Below, one piece after another: positions 23,313 through 35,164 of a stretch of 64,000 bases of DNA (the stretch's first letter is position 1; the number at the start of each line of letters is the position of its first letter). The notes under the pieces are model-generated. The model was not told where the DNA came from. It saw only the letters and a list, made by a program, of their open reading frames with translations, and did no database searches. The stretch comes from Corylus avellana (taxonomy: Eukaryota; Streptophyta; Magnoliopsida; Fagales; Betulaceae), in contig NC_081542.1 of NCBI RefSeq assembly GCF_901000735.1, positions 29,246,838-29,310,837 of the forward strand, given 5' to 3'. A program made the translations under genes and the position numbers.

Positions 23313-23684
23313 TGATCCAACTATCAACTTCGGATGTCTTTAATTTCTTTTCTTTTCCAAACTCAAGCTTACGCTTTGTGTTTGAGGGAGAATGTTGGAA
23401 TATTTTATAAATTAGGTTTATTGATATTTTCCTTAATATGTTATTTCTCTTTATGATAGAATATTTTTATTCTCCGTTATTATATTTCCTTGTAAGTTTT
23501 ATTTTCTTCCTTAATTAGTTTAGGTCTATTTTAAGGTTTCTTGTTCACTATTTATTGTCTCTATATAAATAGAGAGTTATGTAATATTGTTTGATATATT
23601 GAAGACATAAGATGTAGCTCATACGTCTCTCTCCGCTTCCGTGCTCTCTTTTCTTTTATCTTTCATATTTTAGTATTTTTATAT

Positions 23685-25516
23685 CCTCATGCTCACACCT
23701 GCACAACAGACAGCTGACCCAAACACAGCTTACTTGAAGCACACATTCATAAGAATCCTAAATGAAAAGCAACATATAACAGAAATTAGAGAAAATCAAC
23801 TTATTAAATGGTGGCAGAATTCATGACAAATGCCTTATAAAAGCACATGACATAAACGATATTTAGTCTATATAAGGTTAGTAGGATGCTAAACTCGAGT
23901 ATACTCTCAGGTTCCAATCTCCATCTATTTCATTCATTTTCACCTTTATACTTTATTGATTTAGGCATTGGAGGTAGCGCTGCCGCTCCCCGCTCCCGTT
24001 TTGCGGAGCGTCACTTCAATTTTGATTGTCTTGTAAGAATGTCGAATCGAAGACTAATCGTAAGTGATCACCAGTTGATTTTATGCATCAACTGCTAAAA
24101 ATCTGGTGGATGTCATGTCATGTCGATATACATCCAAATTTACATTGTATCTATGTAAATCATATCAATCACAACTATTTTTTCTTTTTTTCTTATTTTT
24201 GTTTGTCACGTGCCCATTTTAGGTACAAGGTGCAGTGACTTCTATAACTCATGTTTGCAATGGACATTTTTATCTACCTTTCTGCAGCAAATGGACGGCT
24301 GTTAGGTTGACATTAAAATATTCTGCAATTAATTTTATAATAATTATCTTTAGGGTTAAAGTTATGGATAGTGACCGTGGGCAACCATTATGAAAAGAGA
24401 AGAGCTTTCTCGAATAGTATTGAGTATAAGGTTAGACCTAACTAATTAGTAGGTTATATTAAGAAACAAAATAGTTAAATATTTTACTGCAGAGACGATA
24501 ATGAATAAATTTTATTTTATAAAAGACGGTCATCGAGCATAATTCAAAAGAGATGTAAAGTTTTTTTTTTTTTTAATAGCAAATTAGAAAAATTTTGTAT
24601 TCGAAAATGTAGTTTTTTTTTTTAAAAAAAATAAAATAAAATAAAATAAAATTTTGTAGCCATAACTTTTCTATATGCCTTATGACTCAATATGCAATTA
24701 AGATTAAAGACTTGCCTGATTTTATTTTATAAACTCGCGCGTGCCGTGCACACACATAGACATATTATATGTATCTATATATTTATTTATTTACGTAAAT
24801 TCAAACTCTTCACACAAAAAATTCTGGTTTTTTTCCCTAGGTGACATGGTAATTAATTCTTGAATCAACTCTTATTAAAAACAAAGAAAAAAGAAATACA
24901 AAAAAAGTAGACAATGTCATATCAGTTCAATAAAATGATGATGTGTAGTATGCAGCATTTTTCCTTTGAACAAGAGGCCAACTTTAGGGAAGTTGTAAAT
25001 GTTTTGCATCTAATCTCAGGCAGAAGATGGGAATTCAATGCCTCTCATTCAAAGGCCTCCTTTTGGTGAGTGGTGTTGTTTTAAAGCTGGTCAGCTCTTT
25101 GGCTTGCTTCAAACACCATTTTTTTGGTGCAATTTCTTGGTCTTTTGACCAAGATCCGAAGGACCGGGCGATTTTTTGGCCTATTTTATATTTGTTTGTA
25201 TTTTCTGCATTGTATTGTTGTTTTGTGTTTGTTGTTAGGGAGCCCAAACCTTTTTCCGTTTTTTTATTCCTTGTACTCTTTCATTATTTGCTTAAAAATA
25301 AAAATAAATAAAAACACCAAAAAAAAAAAAAAAAACACAAAACTCAAGCATGTTATATGGTTATTGTGGGCTGACTGGGTTGGGACAAGGTTTTAGGCCG
25401 ACTATTCATTTTGGGCTGTCATTAGAACATATATGTGGGCCTTGCTTAATACTCAATTGAGTCCGGAAATTGTATGCAAGATTTCACTCACCTATTCATT
25501 TTCTTTATATTTTTTA
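23685..25516. other. Intergenic DNA with a possible retroposon tail
   Basis: No gene seen. 25190-25336 ('TTGTTGTTAGGGAGCCCAAACC ... CTTGTACTC' followed by a long A-rich run) resembles 22068-22150 and looks like the 3' end of a poly-A retroposon, possibly LINE-derived. Homopolymer runs occur near 24560 and 24614. Confidence 0.4.
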
Positions 25517-25690
25517 GGAGGACTGCTAGGGAGCCAAACAAATGAACCCAGAAATTTTTTCAAATTGACGTGGCAGACCGTGAATGGCAGACAAGATATA
25601 GAAAATTATATTTTTTAATTTAAAAACTCTTACCACATCAGTTTGAAAAAAAAATTTAGTTCATTTGTTTGGCTCTCTAACACTAGTCAT
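25517..25690. mobile_element. MITE, family 'GGGAGCCAAACAAATGAAC', copy 1
   Basis: About 174 bp. The left end GGACTGCTAGGGAGCCAAAC pairs with the right end GTTTGGCTCTCTAACACTAGTC as a terminal inverted repeat of roughly 40 bp with mismatches. The interior has 'GACGTGGCAGACCGTGAATG' and 'TACCACATCAGTTTGA'. The same family occurs at 60091-60383. Confidence 0.75.
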
Positions 25691-25837
25691 TTTTTAGTTG
25701 CTCAAGCAAAGAAAGATCAAATATAAGTTTTTTTTTTCTCTCTCTCCCTCTCTCTACGCAAATATAAAGTTTGTTGACCTTATGCAGTGTTAGTAAAATT
25801 AAATTTAGACAGTTGAAAAAATATACAGCACATAACT

Positions 25838-26146
25838 CTAATTCTTTTTTACGACATCTAAGTCTTTGAAAAAATGGCGGAGCCAAGATATTAATCCAGG
25901 GGCAAAAAAAATTTTTTTTGGAAAATCATGGTCAAAGGGTTGACAAGTTCCTATTTGTCGATATGCTCTTTGGATTTGGTTTCTATCACTAGAATGATAA
26001 TCGTAAATTTTTTTTCTTAAGCAAGGATCTCCTGGCAAATTTGCTAAATCTACTTCAACATGAGCTTGTTTAGAATTTAACTGGAGTTCAATAGAATCAC
26101 TGTTTTTCTCCATAATTTCAATAACTACAATTATATATTTATACAA
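25838..26146 (-). pseudogene. hAT transposase N-terminal fragment (TTF/ZMYM1-like)
   Basis: The minus-strand frame holds VDLANLPGDPCLRKKIYDYH followed by RNQIQRAY, then GTCQPFDHDFPKK. This matches the opening of plant hAT transposases annotated as zinc finger MYM-type 1-like, where a 'DPGLR...Y...VRRAY...GPCQP...FP' block precedes the TTF zinc finger. The finger itself, the dimerisation region and the catalytic part are absent, so it is a fragment. Confidence 0.6.
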
Positions 26147-27500
26147 TTAAAATATGAAGAAAAAAAAAACTATATAATTTCATAAATAAATTAAATATAA
26201 AAGCAATTATCAAGAATAACAATATAAATATTAAAATAATTAATTTAAAAGAACAATTTAAATCTAAATATAAAAATTTAATTACATACCTCAAAGAAAA
26301 AACGCCAAGTCCATAAATTTTTGTAAGATGTAAGGAGATAATCTCCTAAAGATTTGACACGTGTAGGCTGTGTTGTATACTTGTATAGCTCTAGAAACAA
26401 ATGTCGATCTTTTTTGGTCTTATTTTTTGCTTTGCACGCCTGTCCCTTTTTTTTTTTTTTCACCAATACCTTTGTCTTGTTAATTATATTATTTCAAATA
26501 AAAAATTGTTTTTTTTTTTTTTTTCATTATCTGCGCAATGAAGTGAGAAGCTTCAAGAAAAATATTGAGGTGCAGTTTATTCATCTTCAACCTTACATTC
26601 TTCGACTTCTTCTAAAACTTTCCTGAAAGTTACAGTAACAAATACCAAAAAAAAAAAATGGAGTTAGCTCAATCACTCAAATTTCAGGACTCAAAGTACA
26701 AGTATTCCTAAATACATTTGCCCTCTCAAGTTGTTGAGTGGGGGCATAAATGCATAATCATGGCCAGAGGCGAACCTACATCCAACCTTATGTCCCCCCA
26801 AAAGTTTTTCAAGCCCTTGCTATCAGGGGATCTCAATGACAAAAGTCTCCCAAGATTTAAGTGTCCGTTTCCCTGAAATGTTTGCTCCCCTTTTGGTATG
26901 TTAATTTGTTCTCTCATCCTCTCTCTCTAAGTGGGCACTTGCAGCCTTGCAAGCCTATGTAACTAGTAAACTTGCAAGCCTACACTACAAATTTAATAAG
27001 TTACTTCATGCAAATCCTGGCGGACAACCTTGTGTTCATAAACTTGAATTTAACATTTACCTTTAGCTTTGGGGACAACTTTGGTTATTTTGTGGTCATT
27101 TGGATTTATAATATTTGTTTTGACATCGCAAGTTAAATGAATTTATCATTTATAATTACAAACACACAGATAAAGAGTTGATATATATTTATGTGCTTAC
27201 GTAAGTTCATCCCCCCACACTATTAAGAGTTGAGGGGGGATATGTGCCCCCCTCAACCCTTGGGCGTAAGTAACCAAAGGTTGGAAGACTCTATCTTAGC
27301 ATAATCATAACGATATCTTATTTGTTGAGATATCAGTCATGAGGGGCCTAAACGAGCCCCTAATGCAAGATATCCATACGCGCTTGGCTCCTTCAATATG
27401 AATCAAGCTATAGCCTAACTTCAACCTTACCAACAAAGATTAAGTAAGATGCATAAGTTTGGTCCCCCTTATTAACATCATTCTCTTGGAGACATGAAAC
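26147..27500. other. Transposon debris, no gene seen
   Basis: Poly-T runs (26447-26460, 26509-26523) and AT-rich sequence. A perfect 11-bp hairpin (GTTGAGGGGGG / CCCCCCTCAAC, loop of 7) lies at 27229-27257. The last ~45 bases (27456-27500, 'TTTGGTCCCC...GACATGAAAC') recur at 34966-35011. Confidence 0.45.
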
Positions 27501-27560
27501 TATATGGAAGTAAATCCCTTACCACTACACTATTTTTTTTTTTTTATATAAAAAAAGGGA

Positions 27561-27591
<31 letters not shown>

Positions 27592-29220
27592 GTTTCAAAG
27601 TTGTCTTAAGAATTCTGACTTGTGACCTTTTCCCAAACCGAATTTTTGGCAGCCGTCCTAGCCGCCTGGGTTTATTTATTTATTTTTATTAGAAAACCTT
27701 GATGACCTAGCCAATTTAAGACTATATAAATGTTTATTTCTGTCATTTTTTTTTAAAAAAAAAAAAAAAAAAAAACAGATAAACCTTTTCAGTATACTAG
27801 TAGCCGTAGCCAGAGAATTGAGGAAAAGAGGAAAAGAATATTCTTTTTAGTACGAGAAAACAAAGTAGTATCTTCAGTGAGTGCTTTTTTTGTTTTTATT
27901 TATTTATTTTAATACATCATAATCAAATTACAAAGGACAACGACCACGACCAGAAACGGAGACAAACCAACCAAGATATGCAATTAGCATCTTATAAAGT
28001 CAATTGGGAATGCAGCTAATAGAAGACGTGACCTATTATGATGGATAAAATTATTGGACATAAGAAAACTCTTAAATATTTAGATTTAGTCCACCTTTCA
28101 AGAAAACCAAAAGGATTAAGAAGAGAAAGAACAACAGAAACGTGATCTCCTTCGCAAACAATGAGTCTGAAGCCTAACTAGTTTGGGTTAAGTTGAAAAC
28201 AACCATACAAAGAACACAACAACATCCAACAAAAACACAAAGAAAATAATGAAAAAAAATCATCAAACCTAAAAATCAGTAGCACCAGTGATGAAGATGG
28301 CGGAAACGCGAAGGTGTGCCTGACAAAGGCGCGAGAGGACAGCAACAGAGAGCGAGGGAAATAGATCTAGCTTTGAAAAATTAAATCTGAAAACCAAGGA
28401 ATATCTAGAAGGCGGAGGCAACAAAGTAAGTTAGAGAAAGCTGCAAGGTTGCAGCAGTGGAGTTGGGGTTGCAATCCTAGGAGGATCAAGCATTCACATT
28501 CGGCTTAACAAATATTTTGCTAAAAAATACATTTTTTTTTTTTTTTTTTTTTTTTTAATTTTAGCTATCAACTTTTTCAAATCACAAATCACTTACATAC
28601 GGCTCAACATGTTAGTTATTCACCTTCACTTTTTTATTTAAAATATTATTTATTTCTCTATTTTTCCTAATCTCAAAGAAGAGAGAGCAAAATTACTTTT
28701 ATTACTAACACAAATAAAGATTTGCTGAGCTACAGTGCTCATCAAATTTTGATGCTCAACAAATCCTTAGTCATTTTATTAAGTCGGATCTGGAGCATTT
28801 TTTGTTACATTGCTAGTTAAAATAGCCCAAAAAACTAATTGTTGAGGCCAATGTGAATATTCTAAGGCCCCATAAGAGACGAAAATGACTCGAAAAAACT
28901 CTAGCCAAGCAACATCAAAAGAAAGCAACTTAATGGGAGAGACAAAGAGTAACAAAAGTTCTTTAGTGAGTTTTGGGGATGGTCCGACATAGTTTTCTTT
29001 TAAATTAAATTAAAGAAATTTTTTCAACCTAATATATAAAAATGATATGTGTCAGGGTTTTCAAATTTAGGTTCATTTTTTTTTTCTATTTTATGTTCCT
29101 TTTTCTTTGGTAAAATATTTTCATGAACGTCTTCACCTATCTATGTAAGCTTTTTAGCTGAATCTTTTAAATCTTAATGTATGTTATTGATTAATTTTAT
29201 TTTTTAACAATTCAAAATGA

Positions 29221-29375
29221 GGAATGCTAGGCTTACAAATAAACTTTTACAACATGATGTGACATAACATGATTAGAAATGAAATAAATTTAACTTTTAA
29301 GAAATTCAATTATATTGTGTCACATTATGTTGTAAATATTTTTTTTATATAAAATTTATTTATAAACCTAATATT
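29221..29375. mobile_element. MITE inside unit A left arm
   Basis: Imperfect inverted repeat with TGCTAGGCTTACAAATAAA at the left and TTTATTTATAAACCTAATA at the right, and inner inverted 'ACAACATGATGTGACATAA' / 'TGTCACATTATGTTGTAA'. The same element is at about 40707-40870 in unit C, so it predates the duplication. Confidence 0.65.
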
Positions 29376-29489
29376 TTTCATTCAAAATAACAATTTCTCG
29401 TGATAACCCAAAATCTCTATGCAGGTCCGCCTGTCGCCCAGCTAATTGCTATACACTTGTATAGTTATGCCTTTGACATGACATCTAGG

Positions 29490-29494
29490 CAATG
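29490..29494 (+). repeat. Target-site duplication CAATG, left
   Basis: Five bases before the 5' LTR, repeated at 33856-33860 after the 3' LTR. The empty allele-like site in unit C (40972-40976) has a single CAATG with both flanks joined, which confirms the insertion point. Confidence 0.9.
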
Positions 29495-29724
29495 CGTAAA
29501 AGATAAAGACTCTCACAGGATAATCTCCAGTCTTATCTCAACAGACTCAAGATAACAAGCTGCAATTGAAACACTTTAGATTAGGATAATTACATATTTG
29601 AAATTGTATAGATAGATTACATTATCTCAAAAGAATTTGAATTGTAACTGTTCATATTATATATATCATCAGCCTATGCTAGATTATAGCAAGGTGGAAA
29701 ATATTCAAATTCTCTGACTTTACA
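29495..29724 (+). repeat. Copia A 5' LTR
   Basis: Begins CGTAAAAG where the other LTRs have TGTAAAAG, so one terminal base has mutated. Ends TTTACA. It has a 4-bp duplication (TAGATAGATT) absent from the 3' LTR and from copy B. Confidence 0.9.
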
Positions 29725-29736
29725 TGGTATCAGAGC
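29725..29736 (+). other. Copia A primer-binding site
   Basis: TGGTATCAGAGC, complementary to the 3' end of initiator tRNA-Met, directly after the 5' LTR. Confidence 0.9.
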
Positions 29737-29833
29737 TACAAAAAGACTAACGTCAATTTTTCTTTCCTTTCGCAATTTTTTATCCTACGAATTTTTTTTT
29801 TCCCCTCACGTCAATACCTACTACCCTTCATCA

Positions 29834-32800
29834 ATGGCAACCGTGCATTTTGCCTCCCGAAACCCACCTCACCGTGGTGGTCGTGGCAACCGTGGAGGCT
29901 ACTTCAACAACTCCGGCCGTGGCTCCTCCCTCCACCGTGGATGCTACCGTGGCTCCTTTCCAAATGGTCGTGGCTCCTACAATCGTGGCTCCTCATCCAC
30001 ATGTCCTCTTTGCCAGATTTGTAATCGTCTGGGTCATGTTGCAATTGATTGCTACCAACGCTATGAAGAGCATATCACCACCCGAGAGCCTCATCCCATC
30101 ATGCAAGCCAACTTCTCCGCTCCATCAGGCGGCCTAGACCAAAATTGGTACCCCGATTCCGGCGCCACCCATCACCTCACATCCGATTTCAATAATCTCA
30201 ACCACCGATCCATCAACTACACCGGATCTGACCTAGTCCATATGGGTAATGGTACAGGTTTAACCATTCAAAACACGGGTGACACCCTTCTATCCTCTCC
30301 TAATGCATCCTTTTTGTTGCAAAATGTTTTACATGTTCCATCCATCACAAAAAATTTACTATCTGTCCATAAATTCACTCTTGAAACCAATACTTTCATT
30401 GAGTTTCATCCTTGGCATTTTTTTTGTAAGGGAACAAGGGTCCGGGAAAATTCTTCTTCAAGGCCTAAATGATCGTGGGCTATATAAGCTCCCAGTCAAG
30501 GTCTCTCCTAGTCGTCCACCTCCATCTGTCTCTCCGTCCGTAATCCAGTCTCATTTATCCTCTGTGTCGCCCAAAACTGCATCTGCTCATGTTGGGGAAC
30601 GCACGTCTCCTCAAAATTGGCACGCACGGCTTGGGCATCCAGCTTTTCGCATTTGTTTAAATTTTTGTCTAGATTTAATTTACCAGTTTATTCAAATAAT
30701 CAGCCTTTGACATGCTCTGCTTGTCACATGTCAAAAAGCAAACAACTTCCTTTTTCTTTGTCCTCAACATGTGTTAATCATCCTCTTGAATTGATATACA
30801 CTGATGTTTGGGGACCAGCTCCTATGTTTTCCACAAATGGCAATAAATTTTATGTTTCATTTTTAGATGCCTATAGTCGTTATACGTAGTTATTTCCAAT
30901 ATCTCCCAAAAGTGATGTTTGCTCTATTTTTCTGAAATTCCAAAAATAGTTGAACGGTATTTTAACTCAAAAATAAAAACCATTCAATCTGATTGGGGAG
31001 GTGAATATCGCTCCCTCAACAAAATTCTCACAAATTTGGGTATTTCTCATCGTCTCTCTTGTCCACACACACACCAACAAAATGGTGTTGTGGAGCGCAA
31101 ACACCATCACATAGTCGAAACTGGAGTAGCTCTACTCTCTCATGCTCATGTTCCATTTGAATATTGGGAACAAGCTTTTCAAACTGCATGTTATCTCATA
31201 AATCGCATGCCCACACCTCTTTTGAAAAATCCATCACCTTATGAAATTTTATTCAAAGATTCTCCGGATTACACACTTTTACGTATTTTTGGGTGTGCTT
31301 GTTGGCCAAATCTTCGTCCATATAATTCTCACAAACTGCAACCTCGATCTGTGCAGTGTATTTTTTTGGGTTATAGTATACGTCATAAGGGTTATCAATG
31401 TCTCAATCTCAAAAATGGTCATCTTTACATCTCAAGAGATGTTGTTTTCGAAGAAACCATATTTCCCCTACAAACTCCTTTACCCAATGAAACACAAAAT
31501 CCTCCGGATAATACCCATACCTACCCAACACCTCATCCTATTATCCCACAAACCTTATCCCCATTTCCTACGCATAACACACTCTCTCATGCACACATCT
31601 CTCCAACTAGAATCCAAAATTCACTTGACAATGCACCCTTAGCTAGAATCCAAAACTCACCATTAAGTGAAACACAAGTTGTACCCTTATACTCAAACAC
31701 ACCCATGTCACCCATTACTTTATCTCCTACCCATCAATCCTCATCTCTCACGCCACACTCTCACATGCTGCCACCTACACAAGCTAACAATCAAGCCTCC
31801 TCTAGTCATATTGTCCAGCCCGTCAGAAATCCCACGCCCCAAGTACCCGTGCCCCCTATACACACATCCCCATTGTCTTCTCCAATAGCCGAAGCTCACC
31901 CACAATCTCAATCTGAAAATTTCCAGATTTCTTCTCCTTCATCTGAATCACCCATACCCATCAATACTCACCCCATGCTCACACGAGCAAAAAATAATAT
32001 CACCAAACCAAAGCTTTTTCCTGATGGATCCACAAAATACTCCTCTCCACATGCTCTCATGGCTGACAGTGCTCTCAATATTACAGAACCCACATGCTAC
32101 ACTCAGGCATCTATGGACCCTCATTGGAGAACAGCTATGAATTCTGAGTTTGATGCACTCTTACAAAATAATACTTGGTGTTTAGTTCCTGTTTCCACAG
32201 CCAAGAATTTAGTTGGATGCAAATGGGTATTTCGCATAAAAAGGAAGGCAGATGGTTCAGTTGATCGCTACAAGGCCCGATTAGTGGCGAAGGGATTCCA
32301 CCAACAAGCTGGAATCGACTACTCAGAGACCTACAGCCCGGTAATTAAACCAACAACGGTACGTTTGGTATTGTCTATTGCAATTTCATCTGGTTGGTCA
32401 CTTAGGCAAATTGATATTCAAAATGCCTTTCTACATGGTAATTTATCTGAGGAAGTTTACATGTCACAACCCCCTGGTTATGCTCACCCTCAATTTCCCA
32501 ACCATGTTTGTCGTCTTAAAAAAGCCCTCTATGGTCTCAAACAGGCACCAAGGGCCTGGTTCTCTAGGCTGAGCAATAAATTACTAGAGTTTGGATTTAG
32601 AGCTTTAAAATCAGACACCTCTTTGTTCATATATAAATCTGCTGCTTGTACTATATATGTTCTTATATATGTTGACGACATAATTATTACTAGCTCAATT
32701 ACTTCAGAAATTGATAATTTACTTCATAGTATGGCATCTGAGTTTGCAGTCAAAGATTTAGGTGAGTTAAATTTTTTTCTAGGCATAGAAGTGGCAAGGC

Positions 32801-33690
32801 TACATGATGGTATTCATCTTTCTCAGCATCGTTATATGCTAGACATTTTACGGAGAACAAAAATGGCTGATGCAAAACCTGTTTGCACTCCAATGTCTAC
32901 TTCAGTTATTTTATCTGCCTTTGATGGTGAGGTATTTTCGGATCCCACACTGTACCGAAGTACAATCGGTGCTCTACAATATATGTCTATTACCCGACCC
33001 GACATAGCCTTTACAGTGAACAGATTGTCACAATTCATGCACAAACCCTTACTGCCTCACTGGCAGGCTACCAAAAGGCTATTGAGATATTTAAAAGAAA
33101 CTATTCATCTTGGTTTAAAAATCCAGCAATCTACTTCCAATAGACTGCAAGCATTCACTGATGCCGACTAGGCTGGGTGTCAAGACGATCGTCGGTCTAC
33201 AGGAGGGTACTGTGTCTTTCTTGGGAAGAATCTAATTTCATGGAGTTGTAAAAATCAAGCAACAATGGCTCGGTCAAGTACGGAAGCTGAATACAAGGCA
33301 CTAGCAAACACAGCAGCAGAGTTATCGTGGCTACAATCCCTTTTATGCGAACTGGGGATCACTGTCCCACATCCTCCAGTCTTGTGGTGTGACAACATAG
33401 GCGCCAAGTATCTCTCATCCAATCCGGTCTTTCATGCTCGAACCAAACACGTGGAAATTGACTTTCATTTTGTTAGGGATATGGTAGCTTCAAAATCTCT
33501 AGACGTTCGGTTTATCTCATCCAAAGATCAAATTGCAGATATCTTCACCAAGCCTTTATCCTCAATCCAGTTTTCAAATCTATGTGACAAGCTCAGAGTT
33601 GTTATACCCCCACTGAGCTTGAGGGGGAGTGTAAAAGATAAAGACTCTCACAAGATAATCTCCAGTCTTATCTCAACAGACTCAAGATAA
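29834..33690 (+). pseudogene. Copia gag-pol polyprotein, decayed (copy A)
   Basis: Order is the copia order gag-PR-IN-RT-RNase H. 29834-30472: Gly/Arg-rich gag end, CCHC knuckle (C-x2-C-x4-H-x4-C, about 30013-30050) and protease DSGA (about 30155-30166). A frameshift near 30430 and another near 30650 cut the GAG-pre-integrase block (WHARLGHP). 30617-30889: integrase start with TDVWGP, ended by TAG replacing Trp. 30919-33171: integrase end (SDWGGEY, NGVVERKH), a Pro/Ser-rich linker, and reverse transcriptase with intact YVDD at 32668-32679. A TAG at 33169-33171 replaces the Trp of DADWAGC. 33172-33690: RNase H with SSTEAEY and a tail reading through the PPT into the LTR. The gag capsid domain is absent. 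Cannot give a working polyprotein. Confidence 0.9.
33619..33629 (+). other. Copia A polypurine tract
   Basis: TTGAGGGGGAG immediately before the 3' LTR; primes plus-strand synthesis in LTR elements. It also lies inside the pol frame. Confidence 0.85.
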
Positions 33691-33855
33691 CAAGCTGCAA
33701 TTGAAACACTTTAGATTAGGATAATTACATATTTGAAATTGTATAGATTACATTATCTCAAAAGAATTTGAATTGTAACTGTTCATATTATATATATCAT
33801 CAGCCTATGCTAGATTATAGAAAGGTGAAAAATATTCAAATTCTCTGACTTTACA
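33630..33855 (+). repeat. Copia A 3' LTR
   Basis: TGTAAAAG...TTTACA, 226 bp, followed by TSD CAATG. Close to identical with the copy B LTR at 37775-38000. Confidence 0.95.
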
Positions 33856-34165
33856 CAATGCATCATGTCATGTCAAGGCTGATGGGATCCATGTAATCAT
33901 CCAGTACTAGCAGTGAACTTCTCTCAAGCCATAATGGAGTTGTGAACATCCCTCAAGTTACACCACTTTGAATCGTGCATATAGCGCCTTAAGTGAAAAG
34001 GCCGACAATTATTAACGGTCTGTTAGTTGTTAACACTGTTAATCGCTCACGGTTAATTGCATTAATTGTTAACTTTTTTTAAAAGCAGTTAAAAAAAATT
34101 GCTAACCGCTTAAGTGATTACAGTTAGCAATTTTAAATTTTTTCAAAATCTCTAACTGTTAACTG

Positions 34166-34207
<42 letters not shown>

Positions 34208-34841
34208 CAATGCCCTTTTTTTGTTTAAAATTTTAAATATATATAAAAATGTATAAAAATTTAGAAATGATATCATATATAGAATGATATTACCATAGAA
34301 GCGACATTGTTTTGATTCTTTATTTTAAATTTTTTCTTTCAAAAAGTAGTTAGGAGTTAGTAACTCTACTAACCTTTGGTTAATCGCCTAGGCGGTTAGC
34401 ATAGGTGGTTAGTACATTTTACTGTTAACGGCTTTAGCCAATAACCATTTTCACCCACCATTAAAAAAGATTGAGAAACAAGCATCTAAAAAGTGTCTTT
34501 TGATTTTGATGTAATCTAAACGTGAAAAATATTTTTGGTGTGATCTACATTTAAAATTGCTTGGAAAACTTTATTTAGTTTCAAAGTATTAGCAGATTTG
34601 TAATCATAATTTCGAACATTTAATTTTTGCAATGTCAGTTTTTTCTAATTTAGCCCTTTTTAATTTCATAATTCTGTTAAGATTTTTTGTTAAATCCTAA
34701 CGGTTGCCGACCCATGACCAAGCTATGGGTTCTAAGTTTTTTATTATTTTTTTATCTAATTTTTAATTGTTTAATTATAGTAAATTTGTATTTTTATAAG
34801 TTTTATAAGGGTTTAACATACATTTCACTTGTTTTACATTT
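33856..34841. repeat. Tandem unit A, right arm
   Basis: About 986 bp, almost identical to unit B right arm 38001-38984 and more distantly to unit C right arm 40972-41906. It contains a (TA)n tract (about 34171-34202) and a set of GTTAAC/GGTTAG-type inverted motifs (34010-34170 and 34350-34450) that look like another fold-back repeat. No gene seen. Confidence 0.85.
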
Positions 34842-35164
34842 AGGCTCCGTTTACTTCGACGTAAAATGGTTTCTAGAAAATGATTTCCGTATTTTACGGT
34901 GTTTACTTCGACGTAAAAAAGTGGTCAATGGAAAATATTTTCCTTTTGACCGAATATTCTTCTTTAGTTTGGTCCCCTTATTAACATCACTCTCTTGGAG
35001 ACATGAAACTAAGGCTCCGTTTACTTCGACGTAAAATGGTTTCTTTCGTAAAATATTTTCAGAAAAGCTATTTTCCTTGAAAATATTTTTCGTCGAAAAC
35101 ATTTTACGGCGTTTACCTTGTACATGGACAATAATTTTTTTTTAATATATTTTTTTTCCAATAA
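34842..35164. mobile_element. Two MITE-like ends 'GGCTCCGTTTACTTCGACGTAAAATGG'
   Basis: The same ~32-bp end occurs at 34842 and 35012 in direct orientation. Between them, 34966-35011 repeats the ~45 bp found just left of unit A (27456-27500). After 35012 the sequence carries inverted GTAAAAT/ATTTTAC motifs. It looks like one MITE inserted at the end of unit A and another inserted where unit B would begin, with the minisatellite as its interior. Confidence 0.55.

Larger units (their letters stand above)
22376..23684 (+). mobile_element. Small non-coding LTR element (TRIM-like), chimeric
   Basis: Direct LTRs at 22376-22684 (309 bp) and 23393-23684 (3' end lost) share nearly all of their sequence, including a TATA-like CTATATAAATAGA. 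A primer-binding site complementary to initiator tRNA-Met (TGGTATTAGAG) follows LTR 1 at 22685. A purine tract TTGAGGGAGAA precedes LTR 2. The ~700-bp interior has no coding capacity. A second PPT-LTR-PBS module is lodged inside at 22804-22901. The 5' LTR begins TATTGG where the 3' LTR has TGTTGG, so one terminal base has mutated. No target-site duplication was recognised. Confidence 0.8.
27501..29494. repeat. Tandem unit A, left arm (upstream of the copia insertion)
   Basis: About 1,994 bp homologous end to end with 38984-40976 (unit C left arm). Shared landmarks are the TATATGGAAGTAAATCCC start, 'CAAACCGAATTTTTGGCAGC', 'CAGTATACTAGTAGCCGTAGCC', and the end at the CAATG target site. Differences are substitutions and small indels. 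A MITE lies inside at about 29221-29375. No host gene seen. Confidence 0.85.
29495..33855 (+). mobile_element. Ty1/copia retrotransposon (copy A), complete ends
   Basis: 5' LTR 29495-29724 (230 bp), PBS TGGTATCAGAGC 29725-29736, PPT TTGAGGGGGAG 33619-33629, 3' LTR 33630-33855 (226 bp), TSD CAATG on both sides. The LTRs differ by eye at about four bases plus one 4-bp indel. The interior is about 3.9 kb, short for copia, because the gag capsid region is missing. The coding part carries stops and frameshifts, so this copy is not autonomous. Confidence 0.95.
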
